DNA of 64,000 nucleotides from Endozoicomonas sp. Mp262 (lineage in GTDB: Bacteria > Pseudomonadota > Gammaproteobacteria > Pseudomonadales > Endozoicomonadaceae), in NCBI RefSeq assembly GCF_025643335.1, contig NZ_CP092489.1, forward strand, positions 381,501 to 445,500, given 5' to 3'. Positions 1 through 8,656 of this stretch are shown one piece after another. How positions within the stretch are numbered: the stretch's first letter is position 1; every line of letters starts with the position of its first letter. The notes under the pieces are model-generated. The model did not search any database and had not been told where the DNA came from. It saw nothing but the letters and a program-made list of their open reading frames with translations. Both the position numbers and the translations under genes were made by a program.

Positions 1-93
1 TCGCATCTCGGTGAATACCAGGGCGCAAACCAGCACAACCAAAGCCCCTACCAGCATAGGGTGGTTCACAATAAACTCAAAAATCTGTTCCAT
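1..93 (-). CDS. Rhodanese-like membrane protein, N-terminal part (runs off the window)
   Basis: Thirty-one codons are visible, starting at the ATG complement at 91-93 and running off the left edge. The peptide begins MEQIFEFIVNHPMLVGAL and continues as one hydrophobic membrane segment. This is the typical start of YibN-type proteins, which have one N-terminal transmembrane helix followed by a cytoplasmic rhodanese domain. That domain is outside the window. The divergent neighbour gpmI supports the call, since rhodanese-gpmI is a conserved divergent pair in Gammaproteobacteria. The catalytic Cys cannot be checked. Confidence 0.6.
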   Translation of the reverse strand, partial: MEQIFEFIVNHPMLVGALVVLVCALVFTEMR

Positions 94-202
94 GTCGATC
101 CGGTGATCTCAAGTACACAAAGCTGCGAAGTATACTAAACCTGAGAATGAATAGATAATCCTGAAGGGATAAGGGCAGGTATAACCCACCCTGGTGAGCG
201 TT

Positions 203-871
203 TTATGAACGGTCGCCTGATCCGCCTGTGCCCATTGTGAAAAATGGCTTGAATTTCTCGTTATTCTCAAGGAATGGCTTGCCCTGGTTAACCAGGCCCA
301 CCTCTACACTATACATATCAATAACAAGGTGTTCCTGACCGGCACTCCTGGCTTTTTCATTGAACTGATTAACCGAATCCTGAATCTGTTTTTTCTCTAT
401 TTGTATCAATAATCCCTGCTGACGCCGCTCCGTTGACTGAAAAGGCATTTTTTGCAGGTTCTTTTTGATGTCATTCAAGCTCATCAGGTCCTGTAAAATA
501 TTGCGGCCCTCTTGCAGTAACAAACCACTGTTGCGGGTTTCACCGGCTTTATTTGTTAAGTGCCGGGTTTTTTCCGGACCTTGCTGAAAAGGTTGGGCGG
601 ATTTTTCCCGCGGGGCTGAAGATTGACGTTGCGCCTTCGATTGAGACAGCGAGGGGATTTTTTGACCGGTATACGCCTGAACCCTCCGTTGGGGTAGGGC
701 TTTTTTTGCCGGCCCTGTCCCGAAAGCACTGAACTTGAAACCAAGGATGGATGGTCTGGGCTTTGATTGACGTATCCTTCTGTTATTAAGGCCTTTGACC
801 TCCAGCCGCTGAGACTGCTCCCTCCCGGGTGAATGGGCATTATAATGTCCACCAACGCTATTAACCGGCAT
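203..871 (-). CDS. Orphan basic protein of unknown function (222 aa)
   Basis: I do not recognise this protein. The frame is open to a start at 967, but that start has no ribosome binding site. The ATG at 871 is preceded by AAGGAG seven bases upstream, so I start there. The product begins MPVNSVGGHYNAHSPGREQ and is rich in Arg, Lys, Gln and Ser. There is no signal peptide or membrane segment. The N-terminal half looks disordered; the C-terminal half (roughly residues 110-190) is predicted-helical and charged, with LMSLNDIKKNLQKMPF. It sits between the rhodanese gene and gpmI, where most relatives have only a promoter region, so it is probably lineage-specific. A secreted effector or a nucleic-acid-binding role are both guesses. 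Confidence 0.55.
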   Translation of the reverse strand: MPVNSVGGHYNAHSPGREQSQRLEVKGLNNRRIRQSKPRPSILGFKFSAFGTGPAKKALPQRRVQAYTGQKIPSLSQSKAQRQSSAPREKSAQPFQQGPEKTRHLTNKAGETRNSGLLLQEGRNILQDLMSLNDIKKNLQKMPFQSTERRQQGLLIQIEKKQIQDSVNQFNEKARSAGQEHLVIDMYSVEVGLVNQGKPFLENNEKFKPFFTMGTGGSGDRS

Positions 872-1013
872 ACACTCCTTCCCCCTGATTAATTCCCTGA
901 AAACTCTTTGATACCTTATGAAAAAAAAGCGCCGGAAAAGCGTCACATTCTGTTGAATGATGGGCACTTTTATAGACTTTCTGTTTTCATTAATTCATTT
1001 ACGAATAAAGGCT

Positions 1014-1042
1014 TTTATAGTCTTAATTGTAGATCCTATAAT
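1014..1042 (+). promoter_or_regulatory. Possible sigma70 promoter of gpmI
   Basis: A perfect TATAAT at 1037-1042 lies 41 bases before the gpmI start. A weak TTTATA at 1014-1019 stands in the -35 position with a 17-base spacer. Only the -10 box is convincing. Confidence 0.35.
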
Positions 1043-1083
1043 GCCCTTAAGTTTCCAATCCCCTCCGCAATGGTTGATCGCTG

Positions 1084-2622
1084 ATGACTCAACAACGCAA
1101 GACCACCGCCCTTATTATTCTTGACGGCTATGGCCACCGACAAGAAACGGACTTCAATGCTATCTACGCCGCCAGTACTCCGGTTATGGACAGGCTGCTA
1201 AACAATAATCCCAATAGCATGATTTCCGGCTCCGGCCTGGATGTTGGCCTGCCTAATGGCCAGATGGGTAACAGTGAAGTGGGCCATATGAACCTGGGCG
1301 CTGGCCGGGTTGTCTACCAGGACTTTACCCGTATCACCAAGTCCATCAAGGACGGTGATTTCTTTGAAAACCCGGCCCTCACCAGTGTCGTTGATAAAGC
1401 CGTGAGTGCTGGCAAGGCTGTTCATCTGATGGGGCTGATGTCTCCTGGTGGCGTTCATAGCCATGAAGACCATATTCATGCCATGGCTGAGCTGGCTGTC
1501 CGCCGTGGTGCCAAAGAAGTCTATGTGCACGCCTTCCTGGATGGCCGCGACACCCCTCCCCGCAGTGCCGAAAGCTCCCTGGAAAAACTGGATGCCGCCC
1601 TTAAAGCCAAAGGGGTGGGTCGTATTGCCAGTTTGATTGGCCGTTACTATGCCATGGATCGTGATAACCGCTGGGAACGTGTCCAGGCCGCTTATGAACT
1701 GATCACTGAAGGCAAGGCTGAATTCACTGCCAAGACCGCTGTTGAAGGTTTGAAAGCTGCCTATGAGCGGGATGAAAATGATGAGTTTGTTCAGGCGACA
1801 GTTCTCGCTGAAAACGGTCAGTCTGCCGCCACCGTCAATGACGGCGATGCCCTGGTGTTCATGAATTTCCGCGCAGACCGTGCCCGTGAAATCACCCGCA
1901 GTTTTGTGGAAACAGGATTTAACGGCTTCCAGCGCAGCAAGACCCCGGCTCTCGCTGGTTTTGTTATGCTGACCCAGTACGCTGCCGATATCCAGACAGC
2001 CTGTGCCTTCCCTCCTGCCGGACTACCCAACACCCTGGGTGAGTACATGGAGAAACTGGGCAAGACCCAGCTGCGTATTGCAGAAACTGAAAAGTATGCC
2101 CATGTCACCTTCTTCTTCAGTGGTGGCCGGGAAGAGCCTTATCAGGGTGAAAGCCGGGTACTGGTGAATTCACCAAAGGTTGCCACCTACGATCTGCAAC
2201 CGGAAATGAGTGCCTTTGAAGTTACTGAAAAACTGGTGGCTGAAATCAAAGGTGGCCAGCATGACCTGATCATCTGTAACTTTGCCAACTGCGATATGGT
2301 AGGCCATACCGGTGTCTTTGAAGCGGCGGTAAAAGCCGTTGAAACCGTTGACACTTGTGTGGGCAAGGTGATTGAAGCACTGGAAGAAACCGGTGGACAA
2401 TGTCTGATTACCGCCGATCACGGCAATGCCGAACAGATGATGAATGCCGAAACCGGACAGGTTCACACCGCCCATACCTGTGAACAGGTGCCGCTGGTCT
2501 ATGCTGGCCCTAAAGCCATTAAGCTGAAGGACGGTATCCTGTCTGATATTTCCCCGACACTTCTGGCTCTGATGGATATCGAACAACCGGAAGAGATGAC
2601 CGGGAATTCCCTGATAGACTAA
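1084..2622 (+). CDS. gpmI: 2,3-bisphosphoglycerate-independent phosphoglycerate mutase
   Basis: This enzyme interconverts 3- and 2-phosphoglycerate in glycolysis and gluconeogenesis in the cytoplasm, using two Mn ions and a phosphoserine intermediate. At 512 aa it has the usual family length. The N-terminal metal-site Asp14 is in LIILDGYG, and the nucleophile Ser64 is in [17 protein letters not shown]. The C-terminal alkaline-phosphatase-like metal motifs NCDMVGHTG and [11 protein letters not shown] are present. The neighbouring divergent rhodanese gene matches the common gammaproteobacterial arrangement. No strong Shine-Dalgarno is visible before the ATG, but the protein N-terminus fits the family exactly. 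Confidence 0.97.
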   Translation: MTQQRKTTALIILDGYGHRQETDFNAIYAASTPVMDRLLNNNPNSMISGSGLDVGLPNGQMGNSEVGHMNLGAGRVVYQDFTRITKSIKDGDFFENPALTSVVDKAVSAGKAVHLMGLMSPGGVHSHEDHIHAMAELAVRRGAKEVYVHAFLDGRDTPPRSAESSLEKLDAALKAKGVGRIASLIGRYYAMDRDNRWERVQAAYELITEGKAEFTAKTAVEGLKAAYERDENDEFVQATVLAENGQSAATVNDGDALVFMNFRADRAREITRSFVETGFNGFQRSKTPALAGFVMLTQYAADIQTACAFPPAGLPNTLGEYMEKLGKTQLRIAETEKYAHVTFFFSGGREEPYQGESRVLVNSPKVATYDLQPEMSAFEVTEKLVAEIKGGQHDLIICNFANCDMVGHTGVFEAAVKAVETVDTCVGKVIEALEETGGQCLITADHGNAEQMMNAETGQVHTAHTCEQVPLVYAGPKAIKLKDGILSDISPTLLALMDIEQPEEMTGNSLID

Positions 2623-2624
2623 AA

Positions 2625-2825
2625 CTCGTTCCCAGCGTCCCGAGACTGTCGCGAAACCCAATTCTGTAGATAAAAAGTAGGGTTTTTACTCTTTTTTAAC
2701 CACGGAGACACAGAGGCACAGAGTTTTTATATCTTTAAACTATAAATCTCCGTGCCTCCGTGTCTCCGTGTCTCCGTGGTTAATAAAAATAGCTTTTGCG
2801 ACAGTCTCAGGACCCTGGGAACGAG
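2625..2825. repeat. Long inverted-repeat element of the CTCGTTCCCAGCG family
   Basis: Imperfect terminal inverted repeats of about 32 bases (2625-2656 and 2794-2825) begin CTCGTTCCCAGCG and run into a GACTGTCGCGAAA block. The element starts two bases after the gpmI stop. Related elements occur at 6913, 13751, 18193 and 46514. There is no ORF inside, so it behaves like a MITE or REP-type element. Confidence 0.75.
2698..2781. repeat. CCACGGAG palindromic element nested in the larger repeat
   Basis: A second palindrome, with arms 2698-2723 and 2748-2781 built from repeated CCGTG/TCTCC units, lies inside the larger inverted repeat. A related copy occurs at 51625-51698 between pelE and pelF. The right arm carries extra tandem copies of TGTCTCCG. 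Confidence 0.7.
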
Positions 2826-2860
2826 GTGCGTCTTCTCTTCGCCGGAATGGGAGATGCATA

Positions 2861-2890
2861 AAAAAACCGGAGTATTTACTCCGGTTTTTT
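2861..2890. terminator. Bidirectional rho-independent terminator
   Basis: A perfect palindrome, AAAAAACCGGAGTA facing TACTCCGGTTTTTT, with A and T tracts on both sides. It lies 19 bases beyond the stop of the minus-strand fklB and can also stop plus-strand reading from gpmI. Confidence 0.85.
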
Positions 2891-2909
2891 TATAGCGATG
2901 CTTTTGCTA

Positions 2910-3530
2910 TCAAGCCACAATATCCAGCAGCTCAACATCAAACACCAGCGTTGCATAAGGTCCGATAGCACCACCAGCACCACGGGCACCGTAGGCCAGG
3001 TTATGAGGCAGGTGCAGACGCCACTTGGAACCGGTACCCATCATTTGCAGGGCTTCAGTCCAGCCAGCAATCACGCCGTTAACAGGGAACTCAGCTGGCT
3101 GACCACGTTCAACAGAGCTGTCAAACACAGTGCCATCCACCAGAGTACCGTGATAATGGGTTCTTACTGTAGAGGTTGCCTCAGGCTTGGGGCCCTTACC
3201 TTCCACCAGAACTTCATACTGCAAACCAGACTCGGTCACTTTAATTTCAGTACGCTTGGCATTTTCTGCCAGATACTTTTCACCCTCGGCAGCAAATTCC
3301 TTAGCCTGTTCCGCCTGCTTTGCCTGCAGTCGGTTCTGCATCTTTTCAAAGGCTTCCTGCAGAGCACCATGCTCTACTGCACTGGGAGCACCGTTGAGGG
3401 AATCAGCCAGACCTGCCAGCACGGCATCAATAGACAGCCCTTCAATAGGGTTACCTGACAGCTGGTCTCCCATCTGGCGACCAATCCCGTAACTTACCCG
3501 TTCTTCAACGGTTACATACTTATCAGACAT
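2910..3530 (-). CDS. fklB: FKBP-type peptidyl-prolyl cis-trans isomerase, FklB-like
   Basis: This is a proline isomerase and folding helper of the FKBP22 class. The 206-aa length equals that of E. coli FklB. Residues 1-95 form the helical dimerisation region with a charged coiled coil (EAFEKMQNRLQAKQAEQAKEF). Residues 100-206 form the FKBP domain, with TVFDSSVERGQPAEFPVNGVI, a W in the active-site floor and the AYGARGAGG loop. There is no signal peptide, so it should be cytoplasmic, unlike FkpA. It is a single gene with its own terminator downstream. Confidence 0.9.
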   Translation of the reverse strand: MSDKYVTVEERVSYGIGRQMGDQLSGNPIEGLSIDAVLAGLADSLNGAPSAVEHGALQEAFEKMQNRLQAKQAEQAKEFAAEGEKYLAENAKRTEIKVTESGLQYEVLVEGKGPKPEATSTVRTHYHGTLVDGTVFDSSVERGQPAEFPVNGVIAGWTEALQMMGTGSKWRLHLPHNLAYGARGAGGAIGPYATLVFDVELLDIVA

Positions 3531-3565
3531 TCGATATGTATCTTTTCAGAGTAAAGGAATCTATC

Positions 3566-4963
3566 TTAACACGCTTTAGACGCCTGATACTTGAACTCAT
3601 CAAGAAGTTTAAGAATTTCCTCTGTTTTGGCGCGCATAAGGGCAGTGTCGGATTTAGCTTCAACATTGAGTCGAACCAAAGGCTCTGTATTTGACATCCG
3701 CAAATTAAATCGCCAGTCATTAAACGACAGGCTTATTCCATCCATAAAATCCATATAAAGGCCTGGCTCACCTTTATAGTGTTCAAGAATACTTTTGATA
3801 GCTTTATCAGGGTCAGCAAGGGCAATATTGATTTCGCCAGATACCGGGTAAGCAGCAATGCGCTCGGCAATAAGCTGGCTAAGGGGCACTTCCTTACGGG
3901 ACATCAAGTCAATCACCAGCAGCCAGGGAATCATGCCACTATCACAGTAACCAAAATCCCGGAAATAATGATGGGCGCTCATTTCTCCGCCATAAATGGC
4001 ATCTTCTTCCCGCATTTTTTCCTTGATATAGGCATGACCTGTCTTTGACTGAACCGGGATGCCTCCAGCGGACTCCACCTGCTCTATGGTATTCCAGGTC
4101 AGCCTTGGGTCATGAATAATCTTGCTGCCGGGATGCTCTGCCAGTAATGCCTCTGCCAGCAGACCCACAATATAGTAGCCCTCTATAAAGTGTCCCTGTT
4201 CATCAAATAAAAAGCAGCGGTCAAAATCCCCATCCCAGGCAATGCCAATATCCGCGTTATGTCGTTTAACAGCCTCAATGGTTGAGGCACGGTTTTCCGG
4301 CAGCAGGGGATTGGGAATGCCATTGGGAAAAGTGCCGTTGGGCTCATGATTGACTTTAATAAACCGGACAGGAATATTCGCGGACTGGAAGCGCTGCTCA
4401 ATGGCATCAACAATGGGACCTGCCGCACCATTACCCCCATTGACAACAATATTCATGGGCCTGATATGGGAAAGATTGATGTATCCCAGCAAATGTTCCA
4501 CATATTCATTAACAAGGGATTGTTGTTTATAACCTCCCCGCTTTCCGGAACTGGTTTCCGGAAAATCCGTGGTTTCGGCAATATGCTGGATATCCCTGAG
4601 ACCTGAGTCAGCACCAACAGGTCGGCTTTCCCTCCCCACCAGCTTCATGCCGTTATAGTCTATGGGATTATGGCTGGCAGTGACTTCAATACCACCATCA
4701 GCCTTCAGCTGCCTTACGGCAAAATAGATTTCTTCCGTGCCCGTCATACCTAAATCCAGCACATGGGCTCCTCCATCCCTGAGACCTTCCACCAGGGCAA
4801 ATTTGAGTTTCCCGGAAGAGAGCCTGATATCTCCCCCCACAACAACAGTGGCTGGCTGCAAATGCTGGCAGTAAGCCCTGCCAATCCGATAGGCTATCGC
4901 CTCATTCAGCTCACTGCCCAGGCGACCACGGATATCGTAGGCTTTGAAACAATTCAATTTCAT
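3566..4963 (-). CDS. manB: Phosphomannomutase (CpsG/ManB type)
   Basis: The enzyme converts mannose-6-phosphate to mannose-1-phosphate for GDP-mannose synthesis. The 465-aa protein is collinear with E. coli CpsG. The active-site phosphoserine is Ser97 in [15 protein letters not shown], the Mg loop is DGDFDRC near residue 245, the sugar-specificity loop is [10 protein letters not shown], and the phosphate-binding motif RMSNTEP is near the C-terminus. The ATG is preceded by AAAAGGA. It lies 12 bases downstream of manC and is cotranscribed with it. Confidence 0.93.
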   Translation of the reverse strand: MKLNCFKAYDIRGRLGSELNEAIAYRIGRAYCQHLQPATVVVGGDIRLSSGKLKFALVEGLRDGGAHVLDLGMTGTEEIYFAVRQLKADGGIEVTASHNPIDYNGMKLVGRESRPVGADSGLRDIQHIAETTDFPETSSGKRGGYKQQSLVNEYVEHLLGYINLSHIRPMNIVVNGGNGAAGPIVDAIEQRFQSANIPVRFIKVNHEPNGTFPNGIPNPLLPENRASTIEAVKRHNADIGIAWDGDFDRCFLFDEQGHFIEGYYIVGLLAEALLAEHPGSKIIHDPRLTWNTIEQVESAGGIPVQSKTGHAYIKEKMREEDAIYGGEMSAHHYFRDFGYCDSGMIPWLLVIDLMSRKEVPLSQLIAERIAAYPVSGEINIALADPDKAIKSILEHYKGEPGLYMDFMDGISLSFNDWRFNLRMSNTEPLVRLNVEAKSDTALMRAKTEEILKLLDEFKYQASKAC

Positions 4964-4975
4964 AACTATTTCCTT

Positions 4976-6382
4976 TTAGGATGACGCCTCACTATCCTCA
5001 AAACGAACAATGTCATCCTCTCCCAGGTAACTGCCACTCTGTATCTCTATCAACTCCAGATTCACCTTGCCCGGATTTTCCAAACGATGCGGGTAGCCAA
5101 GGGGAATAAATGTGGACTCATTTTCTGACAGGATTATCTGTTCATCTCCCCGGGTAATCAGTGCTGTACCCTGAACCACAACCCAGTGCTCAGCCCGATG
5201 GTGATGCATTTGTAATGACAGGCTGGCTCCCGGCTTCACGGTAATTCTTTTAACCTGATAGCGATGACCGATATCTATAGCATCATAGCTTCCCCAGGGC
5301 CTATATATTTCCCGGTGACAAAGGGCTTCTTTTCTCTGATCCCGCTTCAGTTCATCCACAACCCGTTTAACAGACTGCACATCCTCCTTATTGGCGATCA
5401 GGACACCATCACTGGTCTCTACCACCACTAAATCCTTCACCCCAACCATGGAAACCAGCCGGTGTTCCGATCGGACATAGCAATCCTGGCTATCAACGGT
5501 TAGCACATCGCCATGACAGGCATTGCCATTATTGTCTTTTTGCGTCAGATCCATAATAGAAGACCATGACCCCACATCACTCCAACCACAATTAATGGGG
5601 AGTACAACGGCAGATCCGGTTTTTTCCATGACCGCATAATCAACGGATTCATTCGGGCACTCTGAAAATGACCGAGGCTCTATGCTAATAAACGGGCCTT
5701 TTATTTCTGAACGCCCCCAGGCTTTTTCACAGGCCTGAACAATATCGGGTTGAAACGCATTCAACTCCTCCAGGTAGACCGAGGGTTTAAAGGCAAACAT
5801 ACCGCTATTCCAGAAATACTCACCACTCTTTAAATAATGAATGGCAGTTTCCAGGTCCGGTTTTTCCACAAAGGAGTGTACTCTAAGGCCCCGGTTTTGC
5901 CTGGAAAAAGATTCTCCTCCCCGGATATAGCCATACCCGGTTTCAGGGCTGTGTGGCTGAATTCCAAAAGTAACCAGTTGTTCCTGCTCAGCAATGGCAG
6001 CTGCCTCAACCACCGCTTGCCGGAAAGCATCTTGATCGGCAATAAAATGATCAGCGGCCAGCGCCAGCATCACGGGATTGCGTTTGATTTCCATCAGGCT
6101 GGCCAGTGCCAGGGCGGGAGCAGTGTTGCGCCCCTCAGGCTCCATAATAATCGAGGCATCTGTGATACCTATGGCTTCAAGCTGTTCTGCAACCAGAAAA
6201 CGATGGTCCTTATTACAGAGAATGATGGGGGCAGCACAATCCAGGCCTTGCAAGCGTAATAATGTTTCCTGCAACATAGTTTTTTCTCCCAGGCAAGGCA
6301 GGAATTGCTTGGGATATTGCTGCCTGGAATAAGGCCATAAGCGAGAACCAGAACCTCCGGCCATAATGACTGGAACAAGCAT
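4976..6382 (-). CDS. manC: Mannose-1-phosphate guanylyltransferase / mannose-6-phosphate isomerase
   Basis: This bifunctional enzyme makes mannose-6-P from fructose-6-P and GDP-mannose from mannose-1-P. The N-terminal nucleotidyltransferase carries the GGSGSRLWP signature at residues 9-17, and FVEKPD follows near 175. The C-terminal type II cupin isomerase (from about residue 360, RPWGSYDAID) has the metal-binding QMHHHRAEHWVVVQG segment. Its 468-aa length is normal for CpsB/AlgA. An AAGGAC site precedes the ATG. With manB it forms a two-gene GDP-mannose operon. The final polysaccharide is unknown; Pel itself does not need mannose. Confidence 0.93.
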   Translation of the reverse strand: MLVPVIMAGGSGSRLWPYSRQQYPKQFLPCLGEKTMLQETLLRLQGLDCAAPIILCNKDHRFLVAEQLEAIGITDASIIMEPEGRNTAPALALASLMEIKRNPVMLALAADHFIADQDAFRQAVVEAAAIAEQEQLVTFGIQPHSPETGYGYIRGGESFSRQNRGLRVHSFVEKPDLETAIHYLKSGEYFWNSGMFAFKPSVYLEELNAFQPDIVQACEKAWGRSEIKGPFISIEPRSFSECPNESVDYAVMEKTGSAVVLPINCGWSDVGSWSSIMDLTQKDNNGNACHGDVLTVDSQDCYVRSEHRLVSMVGVKDLVVVETSDGVLIANKEDVQSVKRVVDELKRDQRKEALCHREIYRPWGSYDAIDIGHRYQVKRITVKPGASLSLQMHHHRAEHWVVVQGTALITRGDEQIILSENESTFIPLGYPHRLENPGKVNLELIEIQSGSYLGEDDIVRFEDSEASS

Positions 6383-6499
6383 AAAAAGTCCTTTTTCTTA
6401 TGAGTTGTTGTTTTATATTAAAAGAACATGGTTCATTACTTTTTGCAAAATATAGTTTACATTGATAAGGGTTCCCCAAAATTAAAGCAAGGAGGCTTT

Positions 6500-6877
6500 A
6501 TGTTTTTAAAGAAATTGGCTAATACAGCAATCATTGTGACCACATTGGCAGGAAGTAATCTGATCCAGGCCAATACAATAGGTAACACAGGATCAGGGTT
6601 GCTTGCTCCACAGAAAGCAAATGACCTGTCTTCATCGATAATGCTGGCAAAAGGGGGTGGCCGGGGAGGTGGCGGACACGGTGGCGGGGGCCGGGGTGGT
6701 CATGGAGGCCACGGAGGCGGACATGGCCATAGTGGTGGAGCTGATAGTGGTGGGCATGGTAAACAAGGTGGGCATAACGGCCATGAAGGGAAAGGTCGTA
6801 AAGATGGCGATCACAAAGGCAGAAAAGGAAAAGGTAGACGCCCTGGAGGCCTGCCCTCAGCCAGTGAAGGCTATTAA
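6500..6877 (+). CDS. Secreted Gly/His-rich protein (125 aa)
   Basis: The start at 6500 is fixed by AAGGAGG five bases upstream; the frame is open further upstream but without such a site. Residues 1-24 are a signal peptide (MFLKKLANTAIIVTTLAGSN, cut after IQA). Residues 50-100 are a low-complexity GGGRGGGGHGG-type tract with many His, followed by a Lys/Arg/Gly-rich tail. His-Gly tracts can bind metal ions or polyanions, but no function is known. It is divergent from manC. Confidence 0.7.
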   Translation: MFLKKLANTAIIVTTLAGSNLIQANTIGNTGSGLLAPQKANDLSSSIMLAKGGGRGGGGHGGGGRGGHGGHGGGHGHSGGADSGGHGKQGGHNGHEGKGRKDGDHKGRKGKGRRPGGLPSASEGY

Positions 6878-6912
6878 GCCAGGCCGGGAATGCAACAAGA
6901 TTGTTTCTCTGC

Positions 6913-7081
6913 CTCGTTCCCAGCGTCCCGAGGGTGTCGCGAAAGCCTGTTTTCATATATCAGTATGAAAAAATCGTCTCTACATCCCTTGTATATCAAG
7001 GGGGTTAATTCTCATTTAGAGCATGAGAAGGAGGAACTATGACTTTCGCGACAACCTCTCCCCGCTGGGAATGCATACGAG
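6913..7081. repeat. CTCGTTCCCAGCG-family inverted repeat element
   Basis: The left arm begins CTCGTTCCCAGCGTCCCGAG and runs to TCGCGAAAG. The right arm (7041-7081) is GACTTTCGCGACAACCTCTC followed by the complement of the left end. It sits between the Gly/His-rich gene and a gene fragment. The centre contains a GAAGGAGG ribosome-binding-like stretch but no convincing ORF. Confidence 0.7.
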
Positions 7082-7090
7082 TTTTTCAGT

Positions 7091-7462
7091 TCATTCAATA
7101 CCTGTATGGATATTCGCGCTTCCCTGCACTAGCACTTTCATTTCTTTTACACCAGACCAACTGGTTACACGCTCACTCATCCACCGTGTTGGTACTCGGC
7201 GCTTAATGGTCTGAATGCCTGTGGGTAAATTTTTTGCATAATTATGCCATTTAGAACCCGTGTTTTTGCGTGCAAGACGAATCTGGAATGTCCAGTATGC
7301 ACTGATATCTTGTGAAAAGCGGGCATCATATTTTGGCATGGTAACAGCCAATACTTGAGCAAACCCATTCTCAGCCTCTGCCCCCGGATGCTGGCGGGTA
7401 TAGATAACCCCTCCCTCTACCTTCGATTCCTGTTGAATTTGATTACTGTGCGCAAGTAGGCC
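7091..7462 (-). pseudogene. Unrecognised ORF remnant without a proper start
   Basis: About 123 sense codons are open from just after a TAG to a stop at 7091. The first in-frame ATG is well inside (MPKYDARFSQDISAYWTF), and no ribosome binding site is visible. The composition looks protein-like (Trp, Arg and Asp in a natural mix). I do not recognise the family. It lies between a repeat element and the 3' end of rnz, which suggests a leftover fragment of a lost gene. Confidence 0.35.
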
Positions 7463-7478
7463 CTATTAACGATACGGG

Positions 7479-8453
7479 TCAATCATTTAAACCAACCAAC
7501 TGCCCCTCCCGGGAAAGCTGCCAGACCCCAAGGTCTTCAGCCAGTTCAACCTGGCCCTGATAATACTCCTGTGCTTCCCTTCGCAACATTTCAACACTGT
7601 TTTCACCCGCCCTGGGTGATAGGCGATAACGACCACTGAAGTGGGTGAGAATAATATTAGGCACACCGGCACGGGCAGCGGCTTCAGCAACTTTTTTGGC
7701 GGTGCTGTGCATCCATCTCGGCCCTACCTTCTGAAAAACCTCATCGGTAAATGTTGATTCATGAACCAGCAGGTCCGCATCCAGCAATACCTCGTGCAAC
7801 AGTTCCGGCTGGTCATTATCGCCGCCAATCACCGCAACCCGGCTCCTGGGTGCCGGGTCCATGACCTGTTCCGGACTAACCCGGGTTCCATTCTCCAAAA
7901 CAATACGCTCGCCTTTTTGCAGCTGCCCCCACAAAGGCCCCCTGGGGACACCCAAAGCCTTTAGCTTTTCCCCATCAAGGGCAGTGGCCACGGTTTTTTC
8001 AAAAAAGCGATAGGCAAAGCTCGGTACCCGGTGGGAAAGGGGATGGGCGGTTACGGCAAAATTTTCATCACTAAAGGTAAAGTCTTCAGCATCACTTCTG
8101 ACAAAATGCAGCTCAAAAGGCAGATCATGCACATCGGCACAGGCCAATGACTGCCTGACAAACGGCTCAACACCATCCGGGCCACAGATGGTCAGGGGTT
8201 CAATACGCCCTTGCATACTCGCAGATGTCAATAACCCGGGCAGACCAAAAATGTGGTCACCGTGGATATGGGTAATAAATATCGCCTTCAATTGGGCAAG
8301 AGTGTAGCGACAAGTAAGCAGGCGATGCTGGGTTCCCTCCCCACAGTCCACCAGATACCAGCAACGGCTATCATCAATTGCCAGGGCAAGTGCGGTGACA
8401 TTCCGTTCAGTGGTTGGCATACCCGCCGAGGTACCAAGAAAAGTCAGTCTCAT
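7479..8453 (-). CDS. rnz: Ribonuclease Z
   Basis: This metallo-beta-lactamase-fold endonuclease matures tRNA 3' ends. From the ATG at 8453 it is 324 aa. The zinc motif HIHGDH lies at residues 62-67, with LVDCGEGTQHR ahead of it and the later ligands in HPLSHR, VIGGDN and LTHFSGRY. A GTG twelve bases upstream could add four residues; MRLTFLGTSAGMP is the usual family N-terminus, so I prefer the ATG. It is divergent from the envC-like gene. Confidence 0.93.
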   Translation of the reverse strand: MRLTFLGTSAGMPTTERNVTALALAIDDSRCWYLVDCGEGTQHRLLTCRYTLAQLKAIFITHIHGDHIFGLPGLLTSASMQGRIEPLTICGPDGVEPFVRQSLACADVHDLPFELHFVRSDAEDFTFSDENFAVTAHPLSHRVPSFAYRFFEKTVATALDGEKLKALGVPRGPLWGQLQKGERIVLENGTRVSPEQVMDPAPRSRVAVIGGDNDQPELLHEVLLDADLLVHESTFTDEVFQKVGPRWMHSTAKKVAEAAARAGVPNIILTHFSGRYRLSPRAGENSVEMLRREAQEYYQGQVELAEDLGVWQLSREGQLVGLND

Positions 8454-8656
8454 AATGGCCCACACCTCATCTGCTTCATGGTATTTCTTTCAAGATATTT
8501 TCACTTTACCACAGGATTTCCCGAGAAAAGCAGGGCATACTCTGCCGAAGCTAAGCGCTATATGATAGTTACGCTTTCTGACACCAGGAACTGTTCACGG
8601 TAAAATGTCTACAGTCCTTATATAAGTCAACAACGATAGCCTGTGACCGCTTGCCT

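Noticed and set aside
2625-2825. CRISPR array
   Set aside because: The repeats are inverted and dispersed, without regular spacers or cas genes.
6531-6956. Overlapping open frames on both strands through the Gly/His-rich gene
   Set aside because: They arise from the repetitive GGT/CAT composition. Only the 6500 frame has a ribosome binding site and a signal peptide.
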